Assembly (NCBI GenBank): GCA_945869735.1
Contig: CAMBPQ010000027.1
Coordinates: 1-38,130 of the forward strand
Direction: 5' to 3'
Source: Planctomicrobium piriforme
Lineage (GTDB): Bacteria; Planctomycetota; Planctomycetia; Pirellulales; UBA1268
DNA: 38,130 nt
Shown here one piece after another: positions 25,952 through 34,267 of the stretch. The notes under the pieces are model-generated. The model did not search any database. It saw only the letters and a list, made by a program, of their open reading frames with translations, and was not told the DNA's origin. Made by a program: the position numbers and the translations under genes. Position 1 is the first letter of the stretch; the number at the start of each line of letters is the position of its first letter.

Positions 25952-26953
25952 TTACGAATCCAGCCGGCGGGTCGTCAGAGCCGTCGGCGTGGTGAATGAC
26001 CGCTCCACGATTTCGGGATCGAGGCCCCCGAATCGGTGTCGCCGACCTGTGTCGAGGTTGACAAACTCGATGATGGCTGGCGCGAAGAGCGCCGGATCGA
26101 GCGCGTAGAAATCATGTCCAGCGCGGGCGAAGAGCGCGAGAAATGGCTCCCCATACGACGCCGATCCACGGCTCACGCTCCGCGGCCCGATCTCCGCGAG
26201 GCTGGCGTCGTCTCCGGTCACCTCCAGCACCACATGCCCGCCATAGAGGATCGCGTCGTTGGTGCGGCCGATTGCGATCAGGTCGTCGTCGGGCACTGGC
26301 GGCAGCGGCGCGATGCCGCGGCCGGCCACGATCCGCGACAGATCGAAATGCTCCTCGTGCAGTTTGTGGAGCGCCGTCTCCAACGATCGCGCCACCACCT
26401 GCAGGCTCCCGGCAATGCTTGCGGTGCGGGCCGCGAGCAGAATCAGGTGCGTCGGGTCGACCCCCGCATCTGCCGCCAGTGTCGCGCACACCTCGTTGGG
26501 GGGCAGCTTAGACGTCTCCAGCAGGCCGACCGCGACCGCGGCGCGTTCGCGGAAGCCGATCGTGTCGAAGACCGCTTCGCGACCGATTGCGGCGCGGATT
26601 GGGCCGCTCGCCATCGCGAAATAGCCGGGGGTCGACACCTTCCAGCCCGCGTATTGTGCTGCCAGGCAGGCCTCCACCGGACGTCTGCTCGAGACCGCGA
26701 CGGCAGGCCACGGGCAGTCATCCCAGAGTCCGGCAAACGCCGCGCCCACGGTGGCCACCGGCACGACCACCACGTCGGCGAGTCCACCCAGAGCGGCCCG
26801 CGCCATCAGAAGGCCGGCCTCGATGCCGCCGGGTTGCTTCACGCCGCAGTCAAGCACCCTCACGCCGCCACGGTCGTGGCATGCGCCGCCGATCTCCGCG
26901 GCCCGCTCGACGCACGGCTGCACGAGATCAAACGCTGTTTGATTCAAGGACAT
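25952..26953 (-). CDS. mch: Methenyl-H4MPT cyclohydrolase
   Basis: 333 aa (family about 320). It hydrolyses methenyl-H4MPT to formyl-H4MPT, the step after the dehydrogenase. Strong family signatures are VLDCGVKQPGGIEAGLLMAR, GYFAMASGPIRA, LLETSKLPPNEVC, RSLETALHKLHEEHFDL and AIGRTNDAILYGGHV. ATG 26953 was chosen because MSLNQTAFDLVQPC matches the family start; it overlaps the preceding gene by 10 bp. The following formyltransferase/hydrolase complex is not encoded in the window. Confidence 0.96.
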   Translation of the reverse strand: MSLNQTAFDLVQPCVERAAEIGGACHDRGGVRVLDCGVKQPGGIEAGLLMARAALGGLADVVVVPVATVGAAFAGLWDDCPWPAVAVSSRRPVEACLAAQYAGWKVSTPGYFAMASGPIRAAIGREAVFDTIGFRERAAVAVGLLETSKLPPNEVCATLAADAGVDPTHLILLAARTASIAGSLQVVARSLETALHKLHEEHFDLSRIVAGRGIAPLPPVPDDDLIAIGRTNDAILYGGHVVLEVTGDDASLAEIGPRSVSRGSASYGEPFLALFARAGHDFYALDPALFAPAIIEFVNLDTGRRHRFGGLDPEIVERSFTTPTALTTRRLDS

Positions 26954-27456
26954 GCCGCCCGCTCCCAGATGGCTGACTGACCGAGGCATTCGTCCACCGA
27001 CACGCGGAGTGCGGCTGTCAGAGCGTGGCCGCTGGCGTCGAGCGCCGCGTCGAGCTCGGTCCCGATCCAACGGGCGATCCACTCCGCGGTGGTGTTGGCC
27101 GCCGGCAGGAGCACGCACTCGTCGGCCGGAAATACCCAGCGGCGCCGGTTCTTGAAGGTGACTGTCACCTCATTACCGCCCAGCGGTCCCGGTGCGGTGG
27201 CCACCGTAAGCCAGGGGTTCGCGGTCGGCAGGAGCATTTTGTGGTCGAGGCTCGCGAGGATCGCGGTCACCGCGTCGCGGAGGGCGATGAAGTCGACCAC
27301 CATGCCGTGCGGGTCGGGCCGGCCCTCGACGTCGACGCCGACGGTCCAGTTGTGGCCGTGCACGGGTTCGCAGAGGTCGTCGGTGAGCGTGATGAAGTGG
27401 CCCGCACAGAAGACATGCACCGCCTTCCGCAGCCGGACCTCGTAGTGATCGTTCAT
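26944..27456 (-). CDS. 6-pyruvoyl-tetrahydropterin synthase (QueD) family protein
   Basis: 170 aa, longer than QueD (about 120). Zinc-binding histidines are in CAGHFI and VHGHNW. A cysteine stands four residues before HGH, where the catalytic Cys of QueD/PTPS lies, and VDFIALRD and LDHKML match the family. An insertion of roughly 30 residues (PLGGNEVTVTFKNRRRW) lies between LDH and the C-terminal part. Its place between the CitG-like gene and mch makes a role in the pterin of H4MPT more likely than in queuosine. It overlaps both neighbours (4 bp and 10 bp). Confidence 0.85.
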   Translation of the reverse strand: MNDHYEVRLRKAVHVFCAGHFITLTDDLCEPVHGHNWTVGVDVEGRPDPHGMVVDFIALRDAVTAILASLDHKMLLPTANPWLTVATAPGPLGGNEVTVTFKNRRRWVFPADECVLLPAANTTAEWIARWIGTELDAALDASGHALTAALRVSVDECLGQSAIWERAACP

Positions 27457-28463
27457 GACAGGGGAGTCGCACCGGGAAGTGGGGGCGTGGCGAAGGGCAG
27501 GAAGGGCCGCAGCCGGCCGTCCCGCAGCAGAATATAGAGGGTGGCGGCGATCATGTCGGCGGTCGTGCCGGGGTTGAGCCGCTGCGGTGTTCGCAGGCTC
27601 GCGTCGAACCCGGCCAGGGCGGCAGTCCAGTGGTCAGGAGGTGTGGCAAGCACGGCGGCCGCCCGCGTGGAGACATCTTTGGCCACGGCGGCACCATGCC
27701 GCCGGGCGATGAGCGAATCGGGAACGCGGGCGAGTTGTCGGAGATGGCAGCGGACGATCGCCTCCAGGAGCGGCTCACCCGTTGCGAGGTCGGTGAGGAG
27801 ATCCTGCACCGGGCCTCTGAACAAAGGCCCGAAGCCGAGGGCCCAGAGCCGGGCGATCTGATCACGGTCGGCGGCGAGTCGCATCGCGGCACGGATGTCA
27901 TCGGGCGGCGGCCCCGCGACATCCCACTTGTCGGCGGTCCCCATGCCGCCGGGCCGAGCGATCGTGATTGCCCGCCAGATGTCGGCTGCGTCGTCCAGGC
28001 CAAGGCCCGCGAGCACGCCGTCGACGGCCGCCGCGCTGAGCGGCGTGCCGTCGGGCACCGCCGCGAGCGGCGCCGTCAGCAGCACGATGCCGAGGTTGGC
28101 GTTGGTGTCGGCGGCCGGTCGCGCCGCCTCGATCGCGGCAAGGATCGTGCGGCCGAGGGGTCGCTCGGCCGCACGGTCGAGGGCGGGGCCGATCGCAACT
28201 GCGGTGGCGAGCAGGTCGTCATACGTCAAATCAGCAAACGACGCGCTCGGATGCACGTTGCCAGGCTTCGGTGCCGTGGCCTCGAGGATGCCGGCGAGCG
28301 TGCCGCACCAGCCGCGGCTCCACACCGTGCACGCGGTCGCTGCGAGGGTCGCGAGGGCCGCGGGGGTCGGTGGGAAATCGGAATGCTGCGTGGCGGCGGG
28401 GATGGGTGTGATTCTCGTGTGGCGGCGGGAGGCATCCCGGTGATGCCACCTCCAAGGGTACAC
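27453..28463 (-). CDS. Triphosphoribosyl-dephospho-CoA synthase (CitG) family protein
   Basis: 336 aa. The signature LEATAPKPGNVHP and the later segments NANLGIVLLTAPLA and GGMGTADKWDVAG fit the CitG/MdcB family, which joins an ATP-derived ribosyl group to dephospho-CoA. No citrate or malonate lyase genes are present. Homologues travel with H4MPT genes in other bacteria, so a phosphoribosyl transfer in cofactor assembly is a reasonable inference, not shown. GTG 28463 is the only start that keeps the conserved region; the first 35 or so residues are not conserved-looking. It heads the four-gene operon and is divergent from ppk with 41 bp between. Confidence 0.8.
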   Translation of the reverse strand: MYPWRWHHRDASRRHTRITPIPAATQHSDFPPTPAALATLAATACTVWSRGWCGTLAGILEATAPKPGNVHPSASFADLTYDDLLATAVAIGPALDRAAERPLGRTILAAIEAARPAADTNANLGIVLLTAPLAAVPDGTPLSAAAVDGVLAGLGLDDAADIWRAITIARPGGMGTADKWDVAGPPPDDIRAAMRLAADRDQIARLWALGFGPLFRGPVQDLLTDLATGEPLLEAIVRCHLRQLARVPDSLIARRHGAAVAKDVSTRAAAVLATPPDHWTAALAGFDASLRTPQRLNPGTTADMIAATLYILLRDGRLRPFLPFATPPLPGATPLS

Positions 28464-28504
28464 TCGCTGGGCCGAAAGAAGACGCCCCAGACACAGGACA
28501 GGCC

Positions 28505-30661
28505 ATGACCAACGCGACCGACCTCGAAGCGAACACGAGCCTCGGGCCGGAGTGTTTTATCAACCGCGAATCGAGCTGGCTCGACTTCAACCAGCGGGTG
28601 CTGGAGGAGGCCGAGAACCCCGAAAATCCGTTGATGGAGCGGCTCAAGTTCCTGGCTATTTTTAGCTCCAACCTGGACGAGTTTTTCATGATCCGGGTGG
28701 CGGGGCTCCGGGAGCAGGCCTTCGGAGAGAGCGCGCCGCAGGACTATTCGCCCGACGGCCTGACGGCGACGGAACAGCTCAAGGCCATTGCCTGCCGCAC
28801 ACAGGAACTCGTCGCTCGGCAATACCGCTGCCTGCGGGAGAGCATCGGTCCGGCAATGGCCGCCGAGGGGTTTCAGCTCCTGCGGTACGAGTCACTCGAG
28901 GGGCAGCAGCGAGAGCAGGTCGATCGCTTCTTCCGCGAACGGGCCCTGCCGATCCTGACACCGATGGCAGTCGACCCCGCTCACCCTTCCCCCCGATATC
29001 ACAACCGCGGCCTGTATCTCGGCGTGATGCTCAACCGCACGGAGGGGCTGGGGCCCAAGCGGCTGTTCGCCGTCGTGCAGGTGCCGCAGGTGTTGCCGCG
29101 GATGGTGGCGGTCTCGGGGGGGGAGCCTGGCAGGTTTCCGTTCGTGCTCCTCGAAGACGTCGTGTCGGCCCGGCTGCCGGAGCTCTTCGGTGGCTTCGCC
29201 GTGGAGTCGTGGACCGCCTTCCGGATCACCCGCGACAGCGATGTCGACCTGCTCGAGCAGGAATCTGACGACATGCTCAAGCTGATCGAGGACCGCATCA
29301 AGGCCCGGCAGCGGGGGCAGGCGGTGCGGATCGAGATTGCCGCGAAGGCCAACGACGCGCTGGCCCAGATGATCATCAACGAGGAGGGGCTGCAGGGCTC
29401 AACGCAAGGGCAGAGCGACGACTACAGCGAGGTCTACCGGATCGACGGGCCGCTCGACCTGACGTCGCTCTGGGAGCTCCATAAACTGCCCGGGTTCGAG
29501 CGGTTGCACGACAAACCGTTCACGCCCCGCATCCCCCCCGTCCTCGAACGCCGCAGCCCCGACATCTTCGCGGCCATCGCCCAACGCGACATCCTCCTCC
29601 ACCATCCGTACGAGTCGTTCGATCCGGTCATCGAGTTCGTGACCACCGCCGCCGCGGATCCCCGGGTGCTCGCCATCAAGCAGACGCTCTATCGCACCAG
29701 TGGCGACTCCCCCATCTCCCGCGCCCTCATGGCCGCGGCCGAGTCGGGCAAGCACGTCACGGCGCTGGTGGAACTCAAGGCGCGGTTCGACGAGGCCAAC
29801 AACGTCAGCTGGGCGCGGCAGATGGAGCGGGCCGGTGTGCACGTCGTGTTTGGATTCCTCGACCTGAAGACCCACTGCAAGGTCTCGATGGTGGTGCGAC
29901 AGGAGGGGCAGCAGCTCCGCCGCTACGTGCACCTCGGCACCGGCAACTACAACCCGACGACAGCCCTGTCGTACACCGACGTGGGGCTGTTCACCGCCGA
30001 CGAGTCGATCGCCGAAGACGCATCGGCCCTCTTCAATCTGCTGACGGGATATTCGCAGGGGCATGCCTGGCAGAAGCTGATCGTCGCCCCCAACGACCTC
30101 CACCACCGCACGATCGAACTCATCGACGAGCAGGCGCAGCGGTCCCGCGACGGACTGCCCTCCCGGATCTTTGCCAAGCTCAACGCGCTGGTCGACCACC
30201 GCGTGATCGAGGCGCTCTACCGGGCCAGCCAGGCTGGCGTGCCGATCGACATCGTGTCGCGAGGCATCTGCTGCCTGCGTCCCGGGGTGCCGGGGCTGAG
30301 CGAGACGATTCGTGTGCGGAGCATCATCGACCGGTTTCTCGAGCACAGCCGGATCTACGTGTTTGGCCCCGACGAGGAGGCCCACGTGTTTCTCTCGAGC
30401 GCGGATTGGATGCCGCGAAACTTTTTCCGCCGCGTCGAGGTGATGTTTCCGGTGCAGGTGCCCGAGCTCGCCGATCGGATCCTCAAGGAGATCATCCCGA
30501 CCTACCTGGCCGACAACACCCGGGCTCGGCGGCTCGATCCAGACGGCGTCTTTCGGCTCCTCAAGCCGGCCGAGGGGCAATCACCGCGTCGCTGCCAACA
30601 CGAGTTCCTCGAACCGCGGACGGTGCCCGCGGTCGAGTTGGCCGAACCGTCGCCCGCCTAA
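28505..30661 (+). CDS. ppk: Polyphosphate kinase PPK1
   Basis: 718 aa, full length. It makes polyphosphate from ATP through a phosphohistidine. Family features are the N-terminal NPLMERLKFLAIFSSNLDEF, the RFDEANNVSWARQMERAGVH segment, the phospho-acceptor His457 in DLKTHCKVSMVV, HLGTGNYNPTTA after it, and the second catalytic histidine in IIDRFLEHSRIYVFG. ATG 28505 has an A/G-rich stretch upstream (cacaggacaggcc) but no strong Shine-Dalgarno. Repeat B3 begins directly after its stop codon. Confidence 0.97.
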   Translation: MTNATDLEANTSLGPECFINRESSWLDFNQRVLEEAENPENPLMERLKFLAIFSSNLDEFFMIRVAGLREQAFGESAPQDYSPDGLTATEQLKAIACRTQELVARQYRCLRESIGPAMAAEGFQLLRYESLEGQQREQVDRFFRERALPILTPMAVDPAHPSPRYHNRGLYLGVMLNRTEGLGPKRLFAVVQVPQVLPRMVAVSGGEPGRFPFVLLEDVVSARLPELFGGFAVESWTAFRITRDSDVDLLEQESDDMLKLIEDRIKARQRGQAVRIEIAAKANDALAQMIINEEGLQGSTQGQSDDYSEVYRIDGPLDLTSLWELHKLPGFERLHDKPFTPRIPPVLERRSPDIFAAIAQRDILLHHPYESFDPVIEFVTTAAADPRVLAIKQTLYRTSGDSPISRALMAAAESGKHVTALVELKARFDEANNVSWARQMERAGVHVVFGFLDLKTHCKVSMVVRQEGQQLRRYVHLGTGNYNPTTALSYTDVGLFTADESIAEDASALFNLLTGYSQGHAWQKLIVAPNDLHHRTIELIDEQAQRSRDGLPSRIFAKLNALVDHRVIEALYRASQAGVPIDIVSRGICCLRPGVPGLSETIRVRSIIDRFLEHSRIYVFGPDEEAHVFLSSADWMPRNFFRRVEVMFPVQVPELADRILKEIIPTYLADNTRARRLDPDGVFRLLKPAEGQSPRRCQHEFLEPRTVPAVELAEPSPA

Positions 30662-30848
30662 AGCGCATCTGCCGTTGGTGGAGCCGGGCGGGGTGCAACC
30701 CGCATTCCCCGCGCTTGCGCTTGGAGCTTCCTGACAGGAGGTAAGGGGGTCGGCGAACGCTCGAGGAGCCTCGGGCGTATCCTCGCCCCGGCGACGAGAC
30801 TTTTGCCGCCCCCGAGCCGGCAAGACACGTAAGTCGAACCCGCTCGAA
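30662..30848 (+). repeat. Dispersed repeat B, copy B3
   Basis: About 187 bp, closely matching 34855-35036 over nearly its whole length. Shared blocks in order are gcatctgc, cccgcattccc, gcgcttgcgcttgg, agcttcctgac..gagg, gggggtcggcgaacgctcga, cttttgccgcccccgagccg and agtcgaa.ccgctc. It starts at the base after the ppk stop, just as the other copy starts after a stop codon. No gene is seen in the rest of the gap to 30951. Confidence 0.85.
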
Positions 30849-30951
30849 CGTTCGCGGTGGACGGCCGCTTGTGGGCATGCTCCTTGAGGGGGCACACCGT
30901 CGTCCTTAGAATCGGAGGCGGACGCATTTCCTGTGTGAGAGACCCGATTCG

Positions 30952-31944
30952 ATGGCGGAGGACCACTACCAGACGCTCGGAGTGTCGCGGACCGCTTCGG
31001 CGGAGGACATCCGCAAGGCCTACCGGGAACTGGCCCGCAAATACCATCCCGACCTCCATCCCGACGACAATGCGGCGAAGGAGAAGTTCAAGAAGGTTCA
31101 GGCTGCCTTCGACGTGCTCAACGATCCGAGCAAGCGGGAAATGTACGACCGCTACGGCAGCGCCTTCGAGGGCGTCGGCGCGGGTGGGCCGGGGGGCGGC
31201 GGCCCATTTCCGGGCGGCGGCCCGTTTCAAGGTGGCGGTGGCTTTCCTGGTGGCGGTGGTCAGGAGATCGATCTGGAGAGCCTATTCGGCGGGGCCGGAG
31301 GGTTCGAGCAGTTGTTCGGTGGCGGCGGCGGTGGCGGGCCGCGTGCCCGGACAGCGGGCGGCCGACGACGCCGCGCGGCCCAGGCGCCGGGCGAAGACGT
31401 CACGGCGCGGATGACGATTCCGTTCACGCTCGCGATCGACGGCGGTAAGGCCAACGTGCAGGTTGATCGGGGGGGCGGTAAGACCGAAGCGATTAGCGTG
31501 ACGATCCCGCAGGGGCTCCCCGACGGTGCGCGGATGCGGCTTCGCGGTCAGGGCCTCCCGGGCACAGGTGGCGGTCCGGCGGGCGATCTGCTTCTCGAAG
31601 TGGGCATCGAGCCACACTCGGTGTTTCATCGCGATGGCGATACGCTCGAGATGACGTTGCCGATCACGCTCGCTGAGGCGATCGAAGGAGCGAGGGTCGA
31701 CGTGCCAACGCCGTGGGGCACGATCGTGTTGAAGGTCCCGCCGCGGACCAGCGGCGGCCGCAAGCTCCGCGCCGGTGGCATGGGTGTGCGGCACGCGAAT
31801 GGCTCGAAGGGCGACCTGATCGTGGAGCTCCAGATCGTGTTGGCCGACACGGCCGATGCAGCGTTGATGGACCGGCTCTTGGAAGCGGCCAAGGCCGTGG
31901 AGGCTGGCGATCCTGCCGGACCTCGGGCGCATCTGCGGTGGTGA
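30952..31944 (+). CDS. Class B J-domain co-chaperone (DnaJ/CbpA type)
   Basis: 330 aa. The J domain occupies 1-70 with HPD at 32-34, stimulating DnaK ATPase. A long Gly/Pro/Phe-rich linker (about 80-140) follows, then the two-lobed DnaJ C-terminal substrate-binding domain (DVTARMTIPFTLAIDGGK, later GDLLLEVGIEPHSVFHRDGD). The CxxCxGxG zinc repeats of classical DnaJ are absent, so it is of the CbpA type. No dnaK or grpE is nearby. Its stop overlaps the rnpA start (GTGA). Confidence 0.93.
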   Translation: MAEDHYQTLGVSRTASAEDIRKAYRELARKYHPDLHPDDNAAKEKFKKVQAAFDVLNDPSKREMYDRYGSAFEGVGAGGPGGGGPFPGGGPFQGGGGFPGGGGQEIDLESLFGGAGGFEQLFGGGGGGGPRARTAGGRRRRAAQAPGEDVTARMTIPFTLAIDGGKANVQVDRGGGKTEAISVTIPQGLPDGARMRLRGQGLPGTGGGPAGDLLLEVGIEPHSVFHRDGDTLEMTLPITLAEAIEGARVDVPTPWGTIVLKVPPRTSGGRKLRAGGMGVRHANGSKGDLIVELQIVLADTADAALMDRLLEAAKAVEAGDPAGPRAHLRW

Positions 31945-32375
31945 CCGCCGGCGATCGCGGGTTTCCCCGGCGGCTGAGGCTCCTGCGACCGTCCGAGTTT
32001 TCTCGTGTCTACGACTGCCGGCAGAGCGGGGCCGCGGGGCCGCTGGTGCTCTACGCGGCGGTAAACGAGGCTCCCGTATCTGGCGTGCGGGTCGGGCTCT
32101 CCGTGTCGCGTCGAATCGGCAACGCGGTGGTTCGCAACCGCTGGAAGCGGCGGCTGCGTGAGGCCTTTCGCTCGATCCGCGGTAGCCTGCCGGTGGGCAA
32201 CGACTTCGTGCTCGTGGTGCGGTCCGGCGATCCACCCCGCGGCGCGGAGGCCGCCCGGCGAGTCGAGGAGACGATCGCCGCGCTCGCGGAGCGGGTGATC
32301 GGCCGCAAGGGCTATGCGTCCGCCCGGCCGGTGCCCCGCGATGCCGCGGCGAAGAAACCGAAGCGGAGGCGGTGA
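31941..32375 (+). CDS. rnpA: RNase P protein component
   Basis: 144 aa. It is the protein partner of RNase P RNA and increases affinity for precursor tRNA. The family motif VSRRIGNAVVRNRWKRRLRE holds the RNR signature. The N-terminus FPRRLRLLRPSEFSRVY is typical. GTG 31941 was chosen because it overlaps the J-protein TGA by 4 bp and gives the right length. Its usual partner rpmH is not upstream; the gene is coupled to a chaperone gene, while yidD follows as usual. A basic, disordered-looking C-terminal tail (KKPKRRR) is present. Confidence 0.93.
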   Translation: MTAGDRGFPRRLRLLRPSEFSRVYDCRQSGAAGPLVLYAAVNEAPVSGVRVGLSVSRRIGNAVVRNRWKRRLREAFRSIRGSLPVGNDFVLVVRSGDPPRGAEAARRVEETIAALAERVIGRKGYASARPVPRDAAAKKPKRRR

Positions 32376-32638
32376 TGGGCTCGACGCTTCGGGAGGCATG
32401 CCGGACGGCCGGCCGGCTCTTTGACCGGGCCGTGTCTGCCGTGCTCATTCTCGGAGTGATCGTCTACAAGTGCACGCTCAGTCCGCTGCTCGGCCGACAC
32501 TGCCGCTTTCAGCCGACGTGCAGCAGCTACTTCCGTGAGGCCGTGGAGAAGTACGGCGCCGTCCGCGGAACGATGAAGGGGCTCGTGAGGATCGGCCGCT
32601 GCCATCCATGGCACCCCGGCGGCTACGACCCGCCCTGA
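32375..32638 (+). CDS. yidD: Membrane protein insertion efficiency factor YidD
   Basis: 87 aa. YidD helps the YidC insertion pathway at the inner membrane. The family core is complete: an amphipathic N-terminal helix, YKCTLSPLLGRHCRFQPTCS with the conserved cysteines, and RIGRCHPWHPGGYDPP at the end. ATG 32375 has GGAGG 5 nt upstream; GTG 32372 is one codon longer. It overlaps the rnpA stop by 1 bp and overlaps the convergent Nudix gene by 16 bp. Confidence 0.94.
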   Translation: MGSTLREACRTAGRLFDRAVSAVLILGVIVYKCTLSPLLGRHCRFQPTCSSYFREAVEKYGAVRGTMKGLVRIGRCHPWHPGGYDPP

Positions 32639-33015
32639 ACGAGCGTTGCGATCACGCCCGCGTTGGCCGCTGGAAACGACAAGGCCGGCAGTTTGGCGAT
32701 CGGCGTCCAGGCGAAGGGCAGGCGTGGCTCGTGGCAGCCGTGGTGTGGCTCGGCCTCGAAAAACAGAATGTCGAGGAGGCCATTCGCCGCACAGCTCGTG
32801 GTGCGTTCGAGCAATCGCTGCACCCAGATCGCGACGCCTGTCTCCTCGAGGCATTCCCGCGCGGCGGCCGCCTCGGGCGACTCGTCGGGCTCGACCTTGC
32901 CTCCGGGAAACTCGTGGTAGCCGGCGGCGTCGACCGCCTGCTTCGCGCGGCGACCGACGAGCACGCAACCGTTTTGTACGACGACCGCCACGGCGATCAT
33001 CGTGGCGTCGCTCAC
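32623..33015 (-). CDS. Nudix hydrolase, MutT-like
   Basis: 130 aa. A complete Nudix box, GGKVEPDESPEAAAARECLE followed by ETGV, carries the metal-binding glutamates. The LVGRRAKQAVDAAGYHEFPGG lead resembles MutT-type (d)NTP pyrophosphohydrolases; the true substrate cannot be read from sequence. Its start overlaps the fabI stop by 4 bp (ATGA), so it is translated after fabI. Its 3' end overlaps yidD in antisense by 16 bp. Confidence 0.9.
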   Translation of the reverse strand: MSDATMIAVAVVVQNGCVLVGRRAKQAVDAAGYHEFPGGKVEPDESPEAAAARECLEETGVAIWVQRLLERTTSCAANGLLDILFFEAEPHHGCHEPRLPFAWTPIAKLPALSFPAANAGVIATLVQGGS

Positions 33016-33839
33016 TCCGCCTGCTTCGGCACGAGGTCGAGCAGTCTGCCCGGCGACCCCATGATGTTGTAGCCAGCGTCAACATGGAGGATTTCGCCGG
33101 TGATCCCCTGCGACTCCCGCGACAAGAGCCATGCACCGGCCTTGCCCACCTCTTCGTGGGTAATGTTCCGGCCCATGGGCGACATGTGCTGGTAGAGGCC
33201 GAGCATGTCGTCCACACCGGCACCGCGGCCGGCGAGCGTGCGGAGCGGGCCGGCGCTCACCGCGTTGACGCGGACGCCCGCGGGGCCGAGGTCGAAGGCC
33301 ATGTAGCGCATGCAGGTGTCGAGCGTGGCCTTACAGACGCCCATGATGTTGTAGCCGGGCACCACCTTCTCGCCGCCGAAGTAGGTGAGCGTGAGGATCG
33401 AGGCGTCTTTGGAGAGGATGCCCCGCGAGAGGCGGCCGACAGCGAGCAGGCTGTAGGCGCTCGTCTCCATCGCCAGGCGAAAACCCTCACGGCTGCAGTT
33501 GGTGGTGTCGCCCTTGAGGTCGTCCAGAGGCGCGAAGGCGATCGAATGAAGCACGAAGTCGAGAGTGCCAAACTCCTGCTTCGCGCGGTCCATGACCTTG
33601 GCAATCTGGTCGTCGCTCGACACGTCCATGGGTACAAGGAACTTGGCGTTGGGCTCGGGATCGGTGAGTTGCGAGACGCGGCGACGGTTCCGCTGGCGTT
33701 CGTCGTCGGGGCGGTCGGGCAGGTGGGTGAAGCCGATCTGGCCCCCCTCGGCGAGAATCTCCTTGGCGATCGCCCAGGCGATCGAGTGGTCGTTGGCCAC
33801 GCCGAGCACAAGCCCCTTCATCCCGTCGAACCTACCCAT
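33012..33839 (-). CDS. fabI: Enoyl-ACP reductase FabI
   Basis: 275 aa. It catalyses the last reduction of fatty-acid elongation with NAD(P)H. The FabI-type cofactor region VLGVANDHSIAWAIAK replaces the usual SDR glycine loop. The catalytic Tyr-x6-Lys reads YNIMGVCK, preceded by TLTYFGGEKVVPG, and SAGPLRTLAG follows. ATG 33839 was chosen because MGRFDGMKGLVLG matches the family; the upstream frame has no similarity. It is coupled to the Nudix gene. The sensitivity of such enzymes to triclosan is known for the family but cannot be judged here. Confidence 0.95.
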   Translation of the reverse strand: MGRFDGMKGLVLGVANDHSIAWAIAKEILAEGGQIGFTHLPDRPDDERQRNRRRVSQLTDPEPNAKFLVPMDVSSDDQIAKVMDRAKQEFGTLDFVLHSIAFAPLDDLKGDTTNCSREGFRLAMETSAYSLLAVGRLSRGILSKDASILTLTYFGGEKVVPGYNIMGVCKATLDTCMRYMAFDLGPAGVRVNAVSAGPLRTLAGRGAGVDDMLGLYQHMSPMGRNITHEEVGKAGAWLLSRESQGITGEILHVDAGYNIMGSPGRLLDLVPKQAE

Positions 33840-33986
33840 CGAGTCGTCTCCGCAGTGGTTTGGTGGAAGCGATGCCTGCCGCCTGCCTTGCGCAGTGTCG
33901 GAAGCGGAGCGCGAAATGTAGCCGCTCCCCGTGAATCCCTGCAACGCGGCATCGGGGCCGCATCGCCGCGGGACGGGGGCAGACCC

Positions 33987-34015
33987 TTGCCGCGGCCGAG
34001 CGCGGTGGGTAGAAA
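33987..34015 (+). promoter_or_regulatory. Sigma-70-type promoter for tRNA-Lys
   Basis: TTGCCG (33987-33992) and TAGAAA (34010-34015) are spaced by 17 nt. The expected start near 34022 lies just before the mature tRNA 5' end at 34027. Confidence 0.6.
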
Positions 34016-34026
34016 AGGGCTTCGAA

Positions 34027-34100
34027 GCCCCGTTAGCTCAATTGGTCAGAGCATCTGACTCTTAATCAGAGGGTTCTTGGTTCGAGTCCAAGACGGGGCA
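34027..34100 (+). tRNA. tRNA-Lys (anticodon CTT)
   Basis: 74 nt with all four stems. The acceptor GCCCCGT pairs with ACGGGGC and A is the discriminator. The D arm is AGCTCAATTGGTCAGAGC. The anticodon stem TCTGA/TCAGA encloses CTCTTAA with anticodon CTT. The T arm is CTTGG-TTCGAGT-CCAAG. CCA is not encoded. A T-rich stretch follows. Confidence 0.97.
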
Positions 34101-34267
34101 TTTTCTCTTTTCCGCGATGCGTCGCACCGGTGTGAACGCCGGTGAATCCGATGATCCATCGGCCAAGGTCCCACTTCCGCGCGGCGTCTGGGACGCAGAA
34201 GTGCACATGGGTATCGAGGATCAAAAGGCTACACTTTTGTGAGCTAAACCGTCGGAGGACATCATCC

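Noticed and set aside
16095-28463. Methanogenesis or recent archaeal transfer of a whole cluster
   Set aside because: Composition matches the neighbours and only formaldehyde-oxidation genes are seen; these are known as old residents in methylotrophs and planctomycetes.
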